NCBI GenBank assembly: GCA_020630245.1
Contig: JAHDBZ010000003.1
Coordinates: forward strand, 1,954 to 23,035
DNA from: Candidatus Altimarinota bacterium
GTDB taxonomy: Bacteria > Patescibacteriota > Gracilibacteria > UBA4473
Direction: 5' to 3'
DNA: 21,082 bases
Positions 15,075 through 21,082 of this stretch are shown here, in pieces (within the stretch, counting starts at the first letter, position 1; the number at the start of each line of letters is the position of its first letter). The position numbers were made by a program, and so were the translations under genes. A model generated the notes under the pieces. The model did not search any database. It was not told where the DNA came from and saw nothing but the letters and a program-made list of their open reading frames with translations.

Positions 15075-15440
15075 TTACTTCTTCTCAGCTTCTGGCTTTG
15101 CTGCTTCTTTCTTCTCAGCTTCGAGCTTCGCAGCTGCCTCTTTTTTCTGCTTCGGCGTCATTTTCTTCACTTTTTCAACTTTACCTTTAGCGGCTGTAGC
15201 CGTTTTTTTCGTTTTTTCTTCTGCTACTTCAGCTTTCGCAGCACCTTGAGCCGCCCATTTTTTGAGCGTTTTGATACCTTTGGCAGAGATCGTCATGCGT
15301 TCGACTTTCCCCGTCATTGGGTTGTACATTTTTTTCTTGAAAAGATTTGGCCGAAACGTTCGTTTGGTCGCTTTCATAGAGAAAGGACGATTGTTTCCAC
15401 TTTTCACTGTTTTACCGGTAATTTGACACTTTCGAGACAT
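15075..15440 (-). CDS. rpmB: Ribosomal protein bL28 with lysine/alanine-rich tail
   Basis: The first 62 residues are bL28: MSRKCQITGK, then GNNRPFSMKATKRTF, PNLFKKK and a C-terminal SAKGIKTLKKW. It is a large-subunit protein near the E site. About 58 further residues form a low-complexity tail rich in Lys, Ala and Glu, with EAEKKEAAKP and EAEKK as short repeats at the end. bL28 usually ends after 60-80 residues, so the tail is an extension, presumably disordered and RNA-contacting. Repetitive CTTCTTCTCAGCTTC units in the plus-strand DNA show how it may have grown by slippage. TATAAG ends 8 bases before the ATG. A terminator follows the gene. Confidence 0.92.
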   Translation of the reverse strand: MSRKCQITGKTVKSGNNRPFSMKATKRTFRPNLFKKKMYNPMTGKVERMTISAKGIKTLKKWAAQGAAKAEVAEEKTKKTATAAKGKVEKVKKMTPKQKKEAAAKLEAEKKEAAKPEAEKK

Positions 15441-15448
15441 AGTAATGA

Positions 15449-15454
15449 CTTATA
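15449..15454 (-). promoter_or_regulatory. -10-like hexamer 8 nt before rpmB
   Basis: The minus strand reads TATAAG (5 of 6 matches to TATAAT), then eight bases, then the rpmB ATG. No Shine-Dalgarno could fit if this is the promoter. Confidence 0.45.
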
Positions 15455-15486
15455 GCCGAGCGATCCTAGATAAATAGTCCCAAACG

Positions 15487-16002
15487 TCAAGCAGACTTTT
15501 TGCGACCGTAGTGTCGATAGTAGCCGATCAATTGTCCGATGAGGAATATCACCTCTACGATCACCGCCATTGGTGACCGGATCAACGCATTGTGGATCAG
15601 CCAGGTCGTAGTCCCTACCAACTGAAAACGGCGCATCGGCAGGTCATGAGACTGGAAATTCCCAATCGTAATCACGATCATGGCCCCGTAAGCCAATAAG
15701 TTGTGCCAGTGCTCGTAAAAATAAAACGTGGTCAGTCCCCCTAGGACCACAAAAAACAGCATCCATTTCGGCCCCGGGTAAAAATACGCCACGCCTTTAC
15801 GCACGCTGGCGATCAACACCAATCCTCCCGCTACTAACTGCCCGAGCAGCAGGAAATGAATCCCTAGGCACACGCCGCCAATAATCAAAGTCAGCAAAAT
15901 ATGTTCTCGTTGTTTAAACTGGAAAGAAATCAGGTCAAAAATGATCGTAAAACCGGCAAAGATTTGTGACCACCAGAAAATGTCTAGTCCAAGGAAATTC
16001 AT
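15487..16002 (-). CDS. YgjV-like integral membrane protein
   Basis: A 171-residue protein with about five to six hydrophobic helices and a basic C-terminus (YYRHYGRKKSA). The opening WWSQIFAGFTIIFDLISFQFKQREHILL, the repeated short helices and the overall length resemble the YgjV inner-membrane family, whose function is not established. It is transcribed toward rpmB with 46 bases between, and diverges from ruvC with 65 bases between. GGTGG lies about six bases before the chosen ATG and could be a weak ribosome binding site, one of few in the window. Confidence 0.65.
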   Translation of the reverse strand: MNFLGLDIFWWSQIFAGFTIIFDLISFQFKQREHILLTLIIGGVCLGIHFLLLGQLVAGGLVLIASVRKGVAYFYPGPKWMLFFVVLGGLTTFYFYEHWHNLLAYGAMIVITIGNFQSHDLPMRRFQLVGTTTWLIHNALIRSPMAVIVEVIFLIGQLIGYYRHYGRKKSA

Positions 16003-16054
16003 GCAGCCACCATATCAGGAAACGATAATACTTACCACATGCCACATACTACTT

Positions 16055-16060
16055 TATACT
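16055..16060 (+). promoter_or_regulatory. -10 hexamer 7 nt before ruvC
   Basis: TATACT (5 of 6 matches to TATAAT) ends 7 bases before the ATG at 16068, so the predicted first transcribed base is at or next to the start codon. Confidence 0.45.
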
Positions 16061-16067
16061 TGTCCTG

Positions 16068-16538
16068 ATGGTTATTCTCGGAATTGATCCTGGTTATGAA
16101 CGCTGCGGCTTTGCCGTACTAGAAAAAAAGGGACAGACGCTCTCTCTCCTAGACTATGGCATCATCCGGACGGACAAAAAAGATGATTTTCACGCTCGAC
16201 AGGCCGAAATTGGTCGAGATTTCGCGGTACTCCTTGAGAAATATCAGCCCGACACGCTCTCGATCGAAGACCTGTTTTTTGTCCAAAATATCACCACTGG
16301 GCTTAAGGTGTCTCAGGTGCGTGGCGTGCTTACCTATCTTGCAACTGAAGCCGGCTGCAACGTTGTAGAACCCAAGCCAGTCGAGATCAAAGCGCATTTC
16401 TGCGGCAACGGAAAAGCCGACAAAAAAGCCATGCAACAGATGGCCCAAATGACTTTCGGTCTCGAGAAATCACCGAAAATTGATGACGCTGCCGATGCGA
16501 TTGCCGCTGCCCACTATGCGGCCTACGTAACAATCTAA
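16068..16538 (+). CDS. ruvC: Holliday junction resolvase RuvC
   Basis: An RNase H-fold endonuclease that resolves four-way DNA junctions with the RuvAB branch-migration complex. The 156 residues carry the acidic active site: D7 in GIDPGYERCGFAV, E67 in LSIEDLFF, and D140 and D143 in DDAADAIAAA. GNGKADKKAMQQM matches the conserved G-x-G-x-A-D-K helix. It is slightly shorter than the E. coli protein (173) at the C-terminus, and all catalytic residues are present. ruvA and ruvB are not in this window. It stands alone, divergent from the YgjV-like gene, with a -10 hexamer so close to the ATG that the message is probably leaderless. Confidence 0.95.
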   Translation: MVILGIDPGYERCGFAVLEKKGQTLSLLDYGIIRTDKKDDFHARQAEIGRDFAVLLEKYQPDTLSIEDLFFVQNITTGLKVSQVRGVLTYLATEAGCNVVEPKPVEIKAHFCGNGKADKKAMQQMAQMTFGLEKSPKIDDAADAIAAAHYAAYVTI

Positions 16539-16577
16539 GTTTAACTCAGTAATAGTCTGGTTTTTTATCTCTTTTTA

Positions 16578-16586
16578 TGGTATAAT
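16578..16586 (+). promoter_or_regulatory. Extended -10 with leaderless spacing
   Basis: TGGTATAAT is a perfect extended -10 element. It ends 6 bases before the ATG at 16593, exactly where transcription should begin, giving a strong prediction of a leaderless mRNA. Confidence 0.65.
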
Positions 16587-16592
16587 CGCGTA

Positions 16593-17558
16593 ATGGTTCC
16601 GGAAGAAATCAGCAATCAAAACCAAATCACCCCTGACGTCGCCGAAAAAAAGGTAAGCGAAGCGGTGGATGACGTCGTGCTCGATGATGATTTTCTGATC
16701 GAAGAAGATGGTGATTTTTTCTGGGTAATTCAGAGAATTTCCTGGGGAATTATCAAAACACTCTTCGTGCTCGCTATCATCAGTGTGCTGATCTGGCTCG
16801 TTTGGGGCGGCAAGCTGCCTTTTGTCGGGAATGATGACAATGTCGTAACGCCACCGGCGCTAAAACCAGTCATCGAAGCACCGGTGCAAAATACAAATGA
16901 GGAAGAAAAGTCCGGCTGGTTTAGCGGCCTGTTTGGTGGCAAAAAAGAAGCAAGCACCGTGAATAAACCAAAAGTGACACCAGCTCCAACACCACCAGCC
17001 GTTACTCCTGCCCAAATCTCGCAAACACCAACCATTACCAATCGTCTCAATCTCGAGTCGCTCGCCTACCAGCTCGCATCTCAAAATGTCGATCGACAGG
17101 CCAATTCAACGATCGAATACGCTGCCCTGTGGCTCCGTGACGTCAAAAGCGTCGGTGACGTCTCCAGCGAACTACTGCGCACCAGCAATCCTCTTTATCG
17201 GGCTCAACGAATCGAGGACACCATCCTACAAGCGGAGAATCTACTCAATCAATCTTCCGGGTTACAACGGCAACTCAGTGAGGAACTCAATATCTTTCTC
17301 AATCGTGGACAAGGAGCCAATGAAAAGGTCGGTGAAATCGACACAAAGATATCACAAGCCTTGGCACAGTTTGAAGGCCGCGAAGTCGAGTCTCTGCTCA
17401 ATCAAAAAGTAGAGCAACAACAAATTGCTGCCGAAAACCTATCACGCGCTAAGGTACGCCAAACCCTATTGCAAAACGTTCAGAATTTTGATCGATTGCT
17501 CCGTCAGAAGTCGATCCCACTCCTGCAGCCCACGGAGCTAAACGCCAGTCCCAGATAA
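16593..17558 (+). CDS. Hypothetical single-pass membrane protein with coiled coil, 321 aa
   Basis: I do not recognise a family. The order is: an acidic N-terminal segment (1-45, rich in Asp and Glu), one transmembrane helix at about 51-71 (WGIIKTLFVLAIISVLIWLVW), a linker rich in Pro, Thr and Lys with WFSGLFGGKK near 109-118, then a helical, Gln/Glu/Leu-rich region from about 155 to the end with coiled-coil character. Orientation is probably N-inside, with the helical part outside. A perfect extended -10 lies 6 bases before the ATG, supporting this start and a leaderless message. The last 110 bases overlap the 3' end of the opposite-strand lamin-tail gene. It may have an envelope-structural role, but this is inferred from architecture only. 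Confidence 0.75.
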   Translation: MVPEEISNQNQITPDVAEKKVSEAVDDVVLDDDFLIEEDGDFFWVIQRISWGIIKTLFVLAIISVLIWLVWGGKLPFVGNDDNVVTPPALKPVIEAPVQNTNEEEKSGWFSGLFGGKKEASTVNKPKVTPAPTPPAVTPAQISQTPTITNRLNLESLAYQLASQNVDRQANSTIEYAALWLRDVKSVGDVSSELLRTSNPLYRAQRIEDTILQAENLLNQSSGLQRQLSEELNIFLNRGQGANEKVGEIDTKISQALAQFEGREVESLLNQKVEQQQIAAENLSRAKVRQTLLQNVQNFDRLLRQKSIPLLQPTELNASPR

Positions 17559-19170
17559 GACCGATGTTTTTGTGCAGTCGTTGACGTACGATCTTTGGCA
17601 ATTTGATTCTTCGTGGCCAGGGATCAGATATTTCTTTTGGAGAAGTTATTACTTCTACGGAACTCAAAACTTTAGACTGCGATTTTCGTGCTGCAAACAG
17701 AGCGGTCACAAACTCTTTGTTGGTGAGTACCGGCGCAAAAAAATCTTCTTTTCGTTCTGGTGCGGAGAGGTTCGAGGGTGAATCTGCCGGATTTGAGGCT
17801 AATGAAGCTTTTAAGTGTGCTTTGAACTCTGTTGAGTTTGAGGCAGAAGGAGCAGAGACTCGGTTGGCCACGACGATAGTCTGTCGCGCCGTACTACTGG
17901 CGCCGGAATGATCTTTGACGGTAAGTTCCAATTGATAGATCTTTGCCGTTTCTAGCTTGATATTAGCCGGATTGGCCTTCTCACTAAAAATGTCACCGTC
18001 TAATTTCCAGGTATAGGACTCAATATCTTTCAAACCATCTGGGTCTGAGGAATCCTCACCAGTAACATTGAGCGAAAACGGGGGGGTCCCGATCGTTTTA
18101 CCACTGCCCTGAATCCGAATAACTGCCTGCGGTGGACTGTTTTGAACGGTGTTTTTTTGGCCGGCTGAACCGTTGAAATGGCGCTGCCAATCAGGTGCTG
18201 TGTGTGTATCTAAAAAATCTTCATCCCGGGCTAGTGATTCATTATCAATCAGTTGAGAAATCTCTACACAATCTCCCTGCCAGTGACCGGCATCACGAAA
18301 TTTTTGCACGCGCTTAGCTTCTGTTTGACTCAACACTTCATCTCTCCAGCATACCGCATCCAGATTGGTCTCAGACGAAGTGCCTTCCAGCGCATTAAGT
18401 TCAATCGTTCCCGAACCAGCCGATAGGCCTTCTTTTGCCGCCGTATGGAAAATTTCATCAGACATTTTGGTAGTTGTATCGGTACCTACGTACCAGACGA
18501 GCAAATCCCCCGGGCTCACCCACTCACTCCGATCAAATCTCCAGAGCTGCGTACCGTTATGTTTGATTTCCAGTGAACGAAGATTTATCCGATCTGGACC
18601 AGAAACGACCGCGAGCTCAATGAAATCATACCCCTCACGCTGCCAATCTGGTGAGACCTCTGACACCAAAATCCGAAATTGGTCGCTAGGGGTCGGAACA
18701 TCCGTGTTTGGTGCCCCACGGGTATGGCTAAAATTTGGATCGCCATCGGTGTGATAACGCTGCGGGACAAACTTTTGACCTACGTCAGACCAGTGCCAGA
18801 TTTCCGCCCAATCAAAATTCTTGGTGCTGCCTTTTTTGGTTTTGGGATACACAGCCTCATGAATAATTTCTTCGTTGAGATTGAGGATTTGGATCACCCC
18901 ACCATCATTGGCCAGGCTCACCGGAGATTTTTCGAAAAAATAGTAACCTGAAGTCTCTGAGGCAAATGACGAATCCAAAGGCTTTGATTTATTTTTACCA
19001 TTGGAAACTTTGTACTGCGTCAGATCAACTTCCCCTTCGACTCGGAATTCAAACCATTCTTCCATCTCGCCAACCTTGTGCGGTGAGATTTCGGTAATCT
19101 GGAAAGTTTGAGCGAAGGACAAGTTGGAAGCGAGAAGTACGAAGACTGAGGTAAGAATTGAAAAACGCAT
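17449..19170 (-). CDS. Secreted lamin-tail / PKD domain protein
   Basis: A 573-residue exported protein. The signal peptide MRFSILTSVFVLLASNLSFA has probable cleavage after SFA. Two lamin-tail-like beta-sandwich domains follow (about 22-155 and 165-310; ITEISP and LVSEVSPDW are their typical first strands), then a PKD-like domain at about 346-437 (SPPQAVIRI, then DPDGLKDIESYTWKLDG, then YQLELTVKDHSG). The rest is a Ser/Ala-rich linker and a basic C-terminal region. Bacterial lamin-tail domains occur in surface and secreted proteins with adhesive or structural roles. I chose ATG 19170: the frame stays open to a TTG at 19188, but those bases overlap the -10-like TGGTATCAA, and the ATG starts a clean signal peptide. 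The 3' end overlaps the opposite membrane-protein gene by 110 bp. Confidence 0.8.
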   Translation of the reverse strand: MRFSILTSVFVLLASNLSFAQTFQITEISPHKVGEMEEWFEFRVEGEVDLTQYKVSNGKNKSKPLDSSFASETSGYYFFEKSPVSLANDGGVIQILNLNEEIIHEAVYPKTKKGSTKNFDWAEIWHWSDVGQKFVPQRYHTDGDPNFSHTRGAPNTDVPTPSDQFRILVSEVSPDWQREGYDFIELAVVSGPDRINLRSLEIKHNGTQLWRFDRSEWVSPGDLLVWYVGTDTTTKMSDEIFHTAAKEGLSAGSGTIELNALEGTSSETNLDAVCWRDEVLSQTEAKRVQKFRDAGHWQGDCVEISQLIDNESLARDEDFLDTHTAPDWQRHFNGSAGQKNTVQNSPPQAVIRIQGSGKTIGTPPFSLNVTGEDSSDPDGLKDIESYTWKLDGDIFSEKANPANIKLETAKIYQLELTVKDHSGASSTARQTIVVANRVSAPSASNSTEFKAHLKASLASNPADSPSNLSAPERKEDFFAPVLTNKEFVTALFAARKSQSKVLSSVEVITSPKEISDPWPRRIKLPKIVRQRLHKNIGLIWDWRLAPWAAGVGSTSDGAIDQNSERFAIGFGVP

Positions 19171-19178
19171 CAATCTAT

Positions 19179-19187
19179 TTGATACCA
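19179..19187 (-). promoter_or_regulatory. Extended -10-like element before the lamin-tail gene
   Basis: The minus strand reads TGGTATCAA, then eight bases, then ATG 19170. The hexamer is imperfect (4 of 6), but the TG extension and spacing match other starts in this window and argue against initiation at the upstream TTG. Confidence 0.4.
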
Positions 19188-19260
19188 AGCCCTGTCAAAG
19201 AGTGAATCCCCGGACTTAATCTAAATTTCACCAAAGCCTTGTTTATCGCCGTACAAATCC

Positions 19261-19266
19261 TACTCT
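19261..19266 (+). promoter_or_regulatory. -10-like hexamer 8 nt before murJ
   Basis: TACTCT ends 8 bases before the ATG at 19275. On its own it is a weak match (3 of 6); it is listed because the spacing repeats that of other genes. Confidence 0.25.
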
Positions 19267-19274
19267 AAACCAGA

Positions 19275-20573
19275 ATGCAATTTGTCCTAAAACTTCTCAG
19301 TAAAGGCAGTGTGCTGCTCGCGGCCTCCGCCCTGCTGTCCAAAATTATCAGTTTTGGACGTGATCGCTTGATCCTGGAGGTTTTTGATGCGCAAGCGGCA
19401 GATCTCGTTTTTGCAGCCTTTCGTGTACCAGATTTTTTCTTTTATCTTCTCGTCGGGGCGACCATTTCGGTGATCTTTATTCCCCGTCTCGTAGAGCTTA
19501 GTGAAGACGACCAACGCGCGTATTTTTCGAGTTTCCTCTGGGGCGTATTGATCTGCTTTGGCGCGATCTGTTTGCTGGGATTATTGCTCGCCCCACAGCT
19601 CATCGGCCTGGTTTTCCCCGGGTTTTCGATGCAATTACAGGCTCAGATCACGGAACTAGCCCGTTATCTGTTTGGCTCGGTGTTTTTGCTCTCCCTCTCA
19701 AGCGTGTTTGCCGCCGGACTGCAGGCTCAGGAAAAGTTTTTTACCATTGCGCTCGCACCACTGATATACGTCAGCAGCATCGTGGGAGCGCTCTATATAT
19801 TCCGTGATCAATTCGGAGTGCTAATCGTCGGGTACGGCGCCATCGCAGGAGCGCTGTTGCACCTGACTCTAACCGCTAGTGTTAGTTTTTGGCAGGGATT
19901 TCGCCTGCAAAAGGCCTGGCTACAACCTGTCAACGCCTGGCATAAATTTTGGCCTGATTTTGGTCGAAGAGTCTTTAATAATGCTGCCTTTCAGATAAAT
20001 CAAACCGTTGATCTCTGGATCGCCAGCTTTCTGGTGCTGGGGTCAATCACATCTTTCACGCTCGGAACGACGCTCGGACACTTTCTACTCTCCGTACTCG
20101 GTATGGCGATTGCGAATGTCGCATTCCCGCGACTTGCCAAGGTCAAGCACCAACGCGATGCACAGGTCTCCATTCTCAAACAATCGACCGGACACATCCT
20201 CCTCTTCGCAATTCCGTTTAGTCTACTGTGTGCGGTGCTGGCCGAGCCGATCCTACAACTACTGTTTGGACTAGAAGGCTCGCGTCTGGAAATGACCCGC
20301 ACGGTTTTCTGGTGGACGGTTATTTCGTTGCCGTTTGCTTGTCTGATACCGCTGTTTTCTCGTTACTTTCTCGCCAATGATGATACGACCACCCCGATGT
20401 GGATCAATGTCATCTCGCTGGCGATTGCGACCAGCCTAGCGGCTTTTTTGAGTCTCAAGATCTTTAGTGGTCAGGGAGCCATCCTCGGTCTGGCGCTGGG
20501 GAATTTTACGGCCAATATTTTGTCAGCGACACTTTTCTTTTTTGCTATATTAAAAACCCATGATCGAAGCTAA
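19275..20573 (+). CDS. murJ: MurJ-like lipid II flippase
   Basis: A MATE/MOP-superfamily membrane protein that flips lipid II across the cytoplasmic membrane for peptidoglycan synthesis. The N-terminus carries the MurJ signature SKIISFGRDRLILEVFDA, aligned with SR-x-LG-x3-RD in well-studied members. AFRVPDFFFYLLVGATISVIFIPRL and FSRYFLANDDTTTPMWINVI are further typical segments. About 12 hydrophobic helices fit in 432 residues. E. coli MurJ has 511 residues and 14 helices, so the last two helices appear to be missing, which is seen in some lineages. The frame is intact, and its final 14 bases overlap the start of the next gene. Confidence 0.88.
   Translation: MQFVLKLLSKGSVLLAASALLSKIISFGRDRLILEVFDAQAADLVFAAFRVPDFFFYLLVGATISVIFIPRLVELSEDDQRAYFSSFLWGVLICFGAICLLGLLLAPQLIGLVFPGFSMQLQAQITELARYLFGSVFLLSLSSVFAAGLQAQEKFFTIALAPLIYVSSIVGALYIFRDQFGVLIVGYGAIAGALLHLTLTASVSFWQGFRLQKAWLQPVNAWHKFWPDFGRRVFNNAAFQINQTVDLWIASFLVLGSITSFTLGTTLGHFLLSVLGMAIANVAFPRLAKVKHQRDAQVSILKQSTGHILLFAIPFSLLCAVLAEPILQLLFGLEGSRLEMTRTVFWWTVISLPFACLIPLFSRYFLANDDTTTPMWINVISLAIATSLAAFLSLKIFSGQGAILGLALGNFTANILSATLFFFAILKTHDRS
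20543..20551 (+). promoter_or_regulatory. Extended -10-like element inside the murJ 3' end
   Basis: TGCTATATT (TGnTATAnT) lies in the last codons of murJ and ends 8 bases before the ATG of the pseudouridine synthase gene at 20560. It suggests an internal promoter for a leaderless message. Confidence 0.45.
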
Positions 20574-21082
20574 ATTTACGGTAAACCCTTCTGAAGTCGG
20601 ACTACGCATCGACGTACTATCGGCCAAAAAGTGTCCAGAGATCAGTCGTTCTCGCTGGCAAAAACGCGGTCACTTTGACTGCGAAGGCATCAAAAAAACT
20701 GCCAAGACCAAGGTCAAGATCGGCGAAAACTGGTACGTCCAGTGCGAGCCCGAAACAACTTGTGACGACCTGCAACCCTGGGACAAACCACTCAAGATCC
20801 TGAAAGAGTCAGATTCCTGGGTCGTCATCGAAAAACCCTATGGGATCGCTGTGCACCCCTCTATCTCAGATAGTTCACAAGAAACGATTGTAAACGCTCT
20901 CGTGCATATGTTTGGAGCACAGCTGTCGGAAAATTTCGATGAGATCGAAGGTCGCCAAATCCCGCGCCCTGGTCTCGTACACCGTCTAGACAAGATCACC
21001 ACCGGCATCATGCTCATTGCCAAAACTAACGAAGCCCATCGCTACTTCCAGGAGCACTGGAAAGAATTTGAAAAGTTCTACG
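20560..21082 (+). CDS. RluA-family pseudouridine synthase (5' part, runs off window)
   Basis: Open from ATG 20560 to the end of the window, 174 complete codons with no stop. Members isomerise specific uridines in rRNA or tRNA to pseudouridine. Residues about 8-60 form an S4-like RNA-binding domain (VGLRIDVLSA, then SRSRWQKRGHFDCEG, then KTKVKIGENW). The catalytic domain begins WVVIEKPYGIAVHPS and reaches the active-site motif HRLD-x2-TTG at 141-148, with D144 as the predicted catalytic aspartate. S4 plus HRLD places it in the RluA/RluC/RluD group; the target site cannot be assigned. The start overlaps the murJ stop by 14 bases in another frame. About half of the protein is expected beyond the window. 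Confidence 0.9.
   Translation, partial: MIEAKFTVNPSEVGLRIDVLSAKKCPEISRSRWQKRGHFDCEGIKKTAKTKVKIGENWYVQCEPETTCDDLQPWDKPLKILKESDSWVVIEKPYGIAVHPSISDSSQETIVNALVHMFGAQLSENFDEIEGRQIPRPGLVHRLDKITTGIMLIAKTNEAHRYFQEHWKEFEKFY

Noticed and set aside
19171..19188. Upstream TTG start for the lamin-tail gene
   Set aside because: It overlaps the -10-like element and adds residues before a clean signal peptide; ATG 19170 is better.
1..21082. Recoded UGA (Gracilibacteria/SR1 code)
   Set aside because: TGA ends several full-length, well-aligned genes at expected lengths, including the elp3-like and phosphoesterase genes; no gene needs TGA read through.
1..21082. CRISPR array, insertion sequence or toxin-antitoxin pair
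   Set aside because: No regularly spaced repeats, transposase motifs or paired small toxin/antitoxin ORFs were seen on either strand.

Overview
The window reads as a gene-dense bacterial chromosome segment of roughly balanced base composition. TGA works as an ordinary stop (for example at the ends of the elp3-like and phosphoesterase genes), so the UGA-glycine code of Gracilibacteria and SR1 does not apply. Several traits together point to a candidate-phyla-radiation (Patescibacteria) type genome: very compact spacing, a compact L28 core with a lysine-rich tail, a bacterial stand-alone Elp3, an IMPACT-type protein, lamin-tail secreted proteins and few Shine-Dalgarno motifs. This placement is inference from gene content; no 16S rRNA gene is present.

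Layout. (1) 1-377: the end of an upstream frame and a short unrecognised ORF, joined by an ATGA overlap and a 10-nt direct repeat. (2) 444-4177, minus strand: a redox operon transcribed flavodoxin, fused gamma-alpha 2-oxoacid:ferredoxin oxidoreductase subunit, metallophosphoesterase, beta subunit. Two REP-like palindromic sequences sit in it, one inside the korA-like reading frame. (3) 4320-9195, plus: a two-gene RND efflux system (adaptor and pump) with its own extended -10 promoter. (4) 9237-10632: an IMPACT-family protein meeting, tail to tail with overlap, an AT-richer unrecognised gene. (5) 10713-13576, plus: an Elp3-like tRNA-modifying enzyme coupled by ATGA overlap to a multi-pass transporter. 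(6) 13577-14432: a bidirectional terminator, tRNA-Tyr, a partial copy of the tRNA-Tyr 3' end, and a lipoprotein. (7) 14475-16002, minus: SpoU methyltransferase, ribosomal protein L28, a YgjV-like membrane protein. (8) 16068-21082: ruvC, an unrecognised membrane/coiled-coil protein, a secreted lamin-tail/PKD protein on the minus strand, murJ, and the start of an RluA-family pseudouridine synthase cut by the window end.

Functional themes. The redox operon would couple 2-oxoacid decarboxylation to reduction of a low-potential carrier, and a flavodoxin is encoded in the same transcription unit. RNA maintenance is well represented (Elp3, SpoU methyltransferase, pseudouridine synthase, tRNA-Tyr). 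Envelope functions include MurJ, the RND pair, a lipoprotein and the secreted lamin-tail protein.

The most unusual signals are structural. A palindromic repeat is translated in-frame within korA. A tRNA-Tyr 3'-end copy is interrupted by 30 nt. Many genes show a -10-like hexamer only 6-8 nt before the start codon, as leaderless mRNAs would. Two convergent gene pairs overlap at their 3' ends. No CRISPR array, insertion sequence, integrase or clearly new multi-gene system was seen, and no gene-free stretch exceeds about 165 bases.
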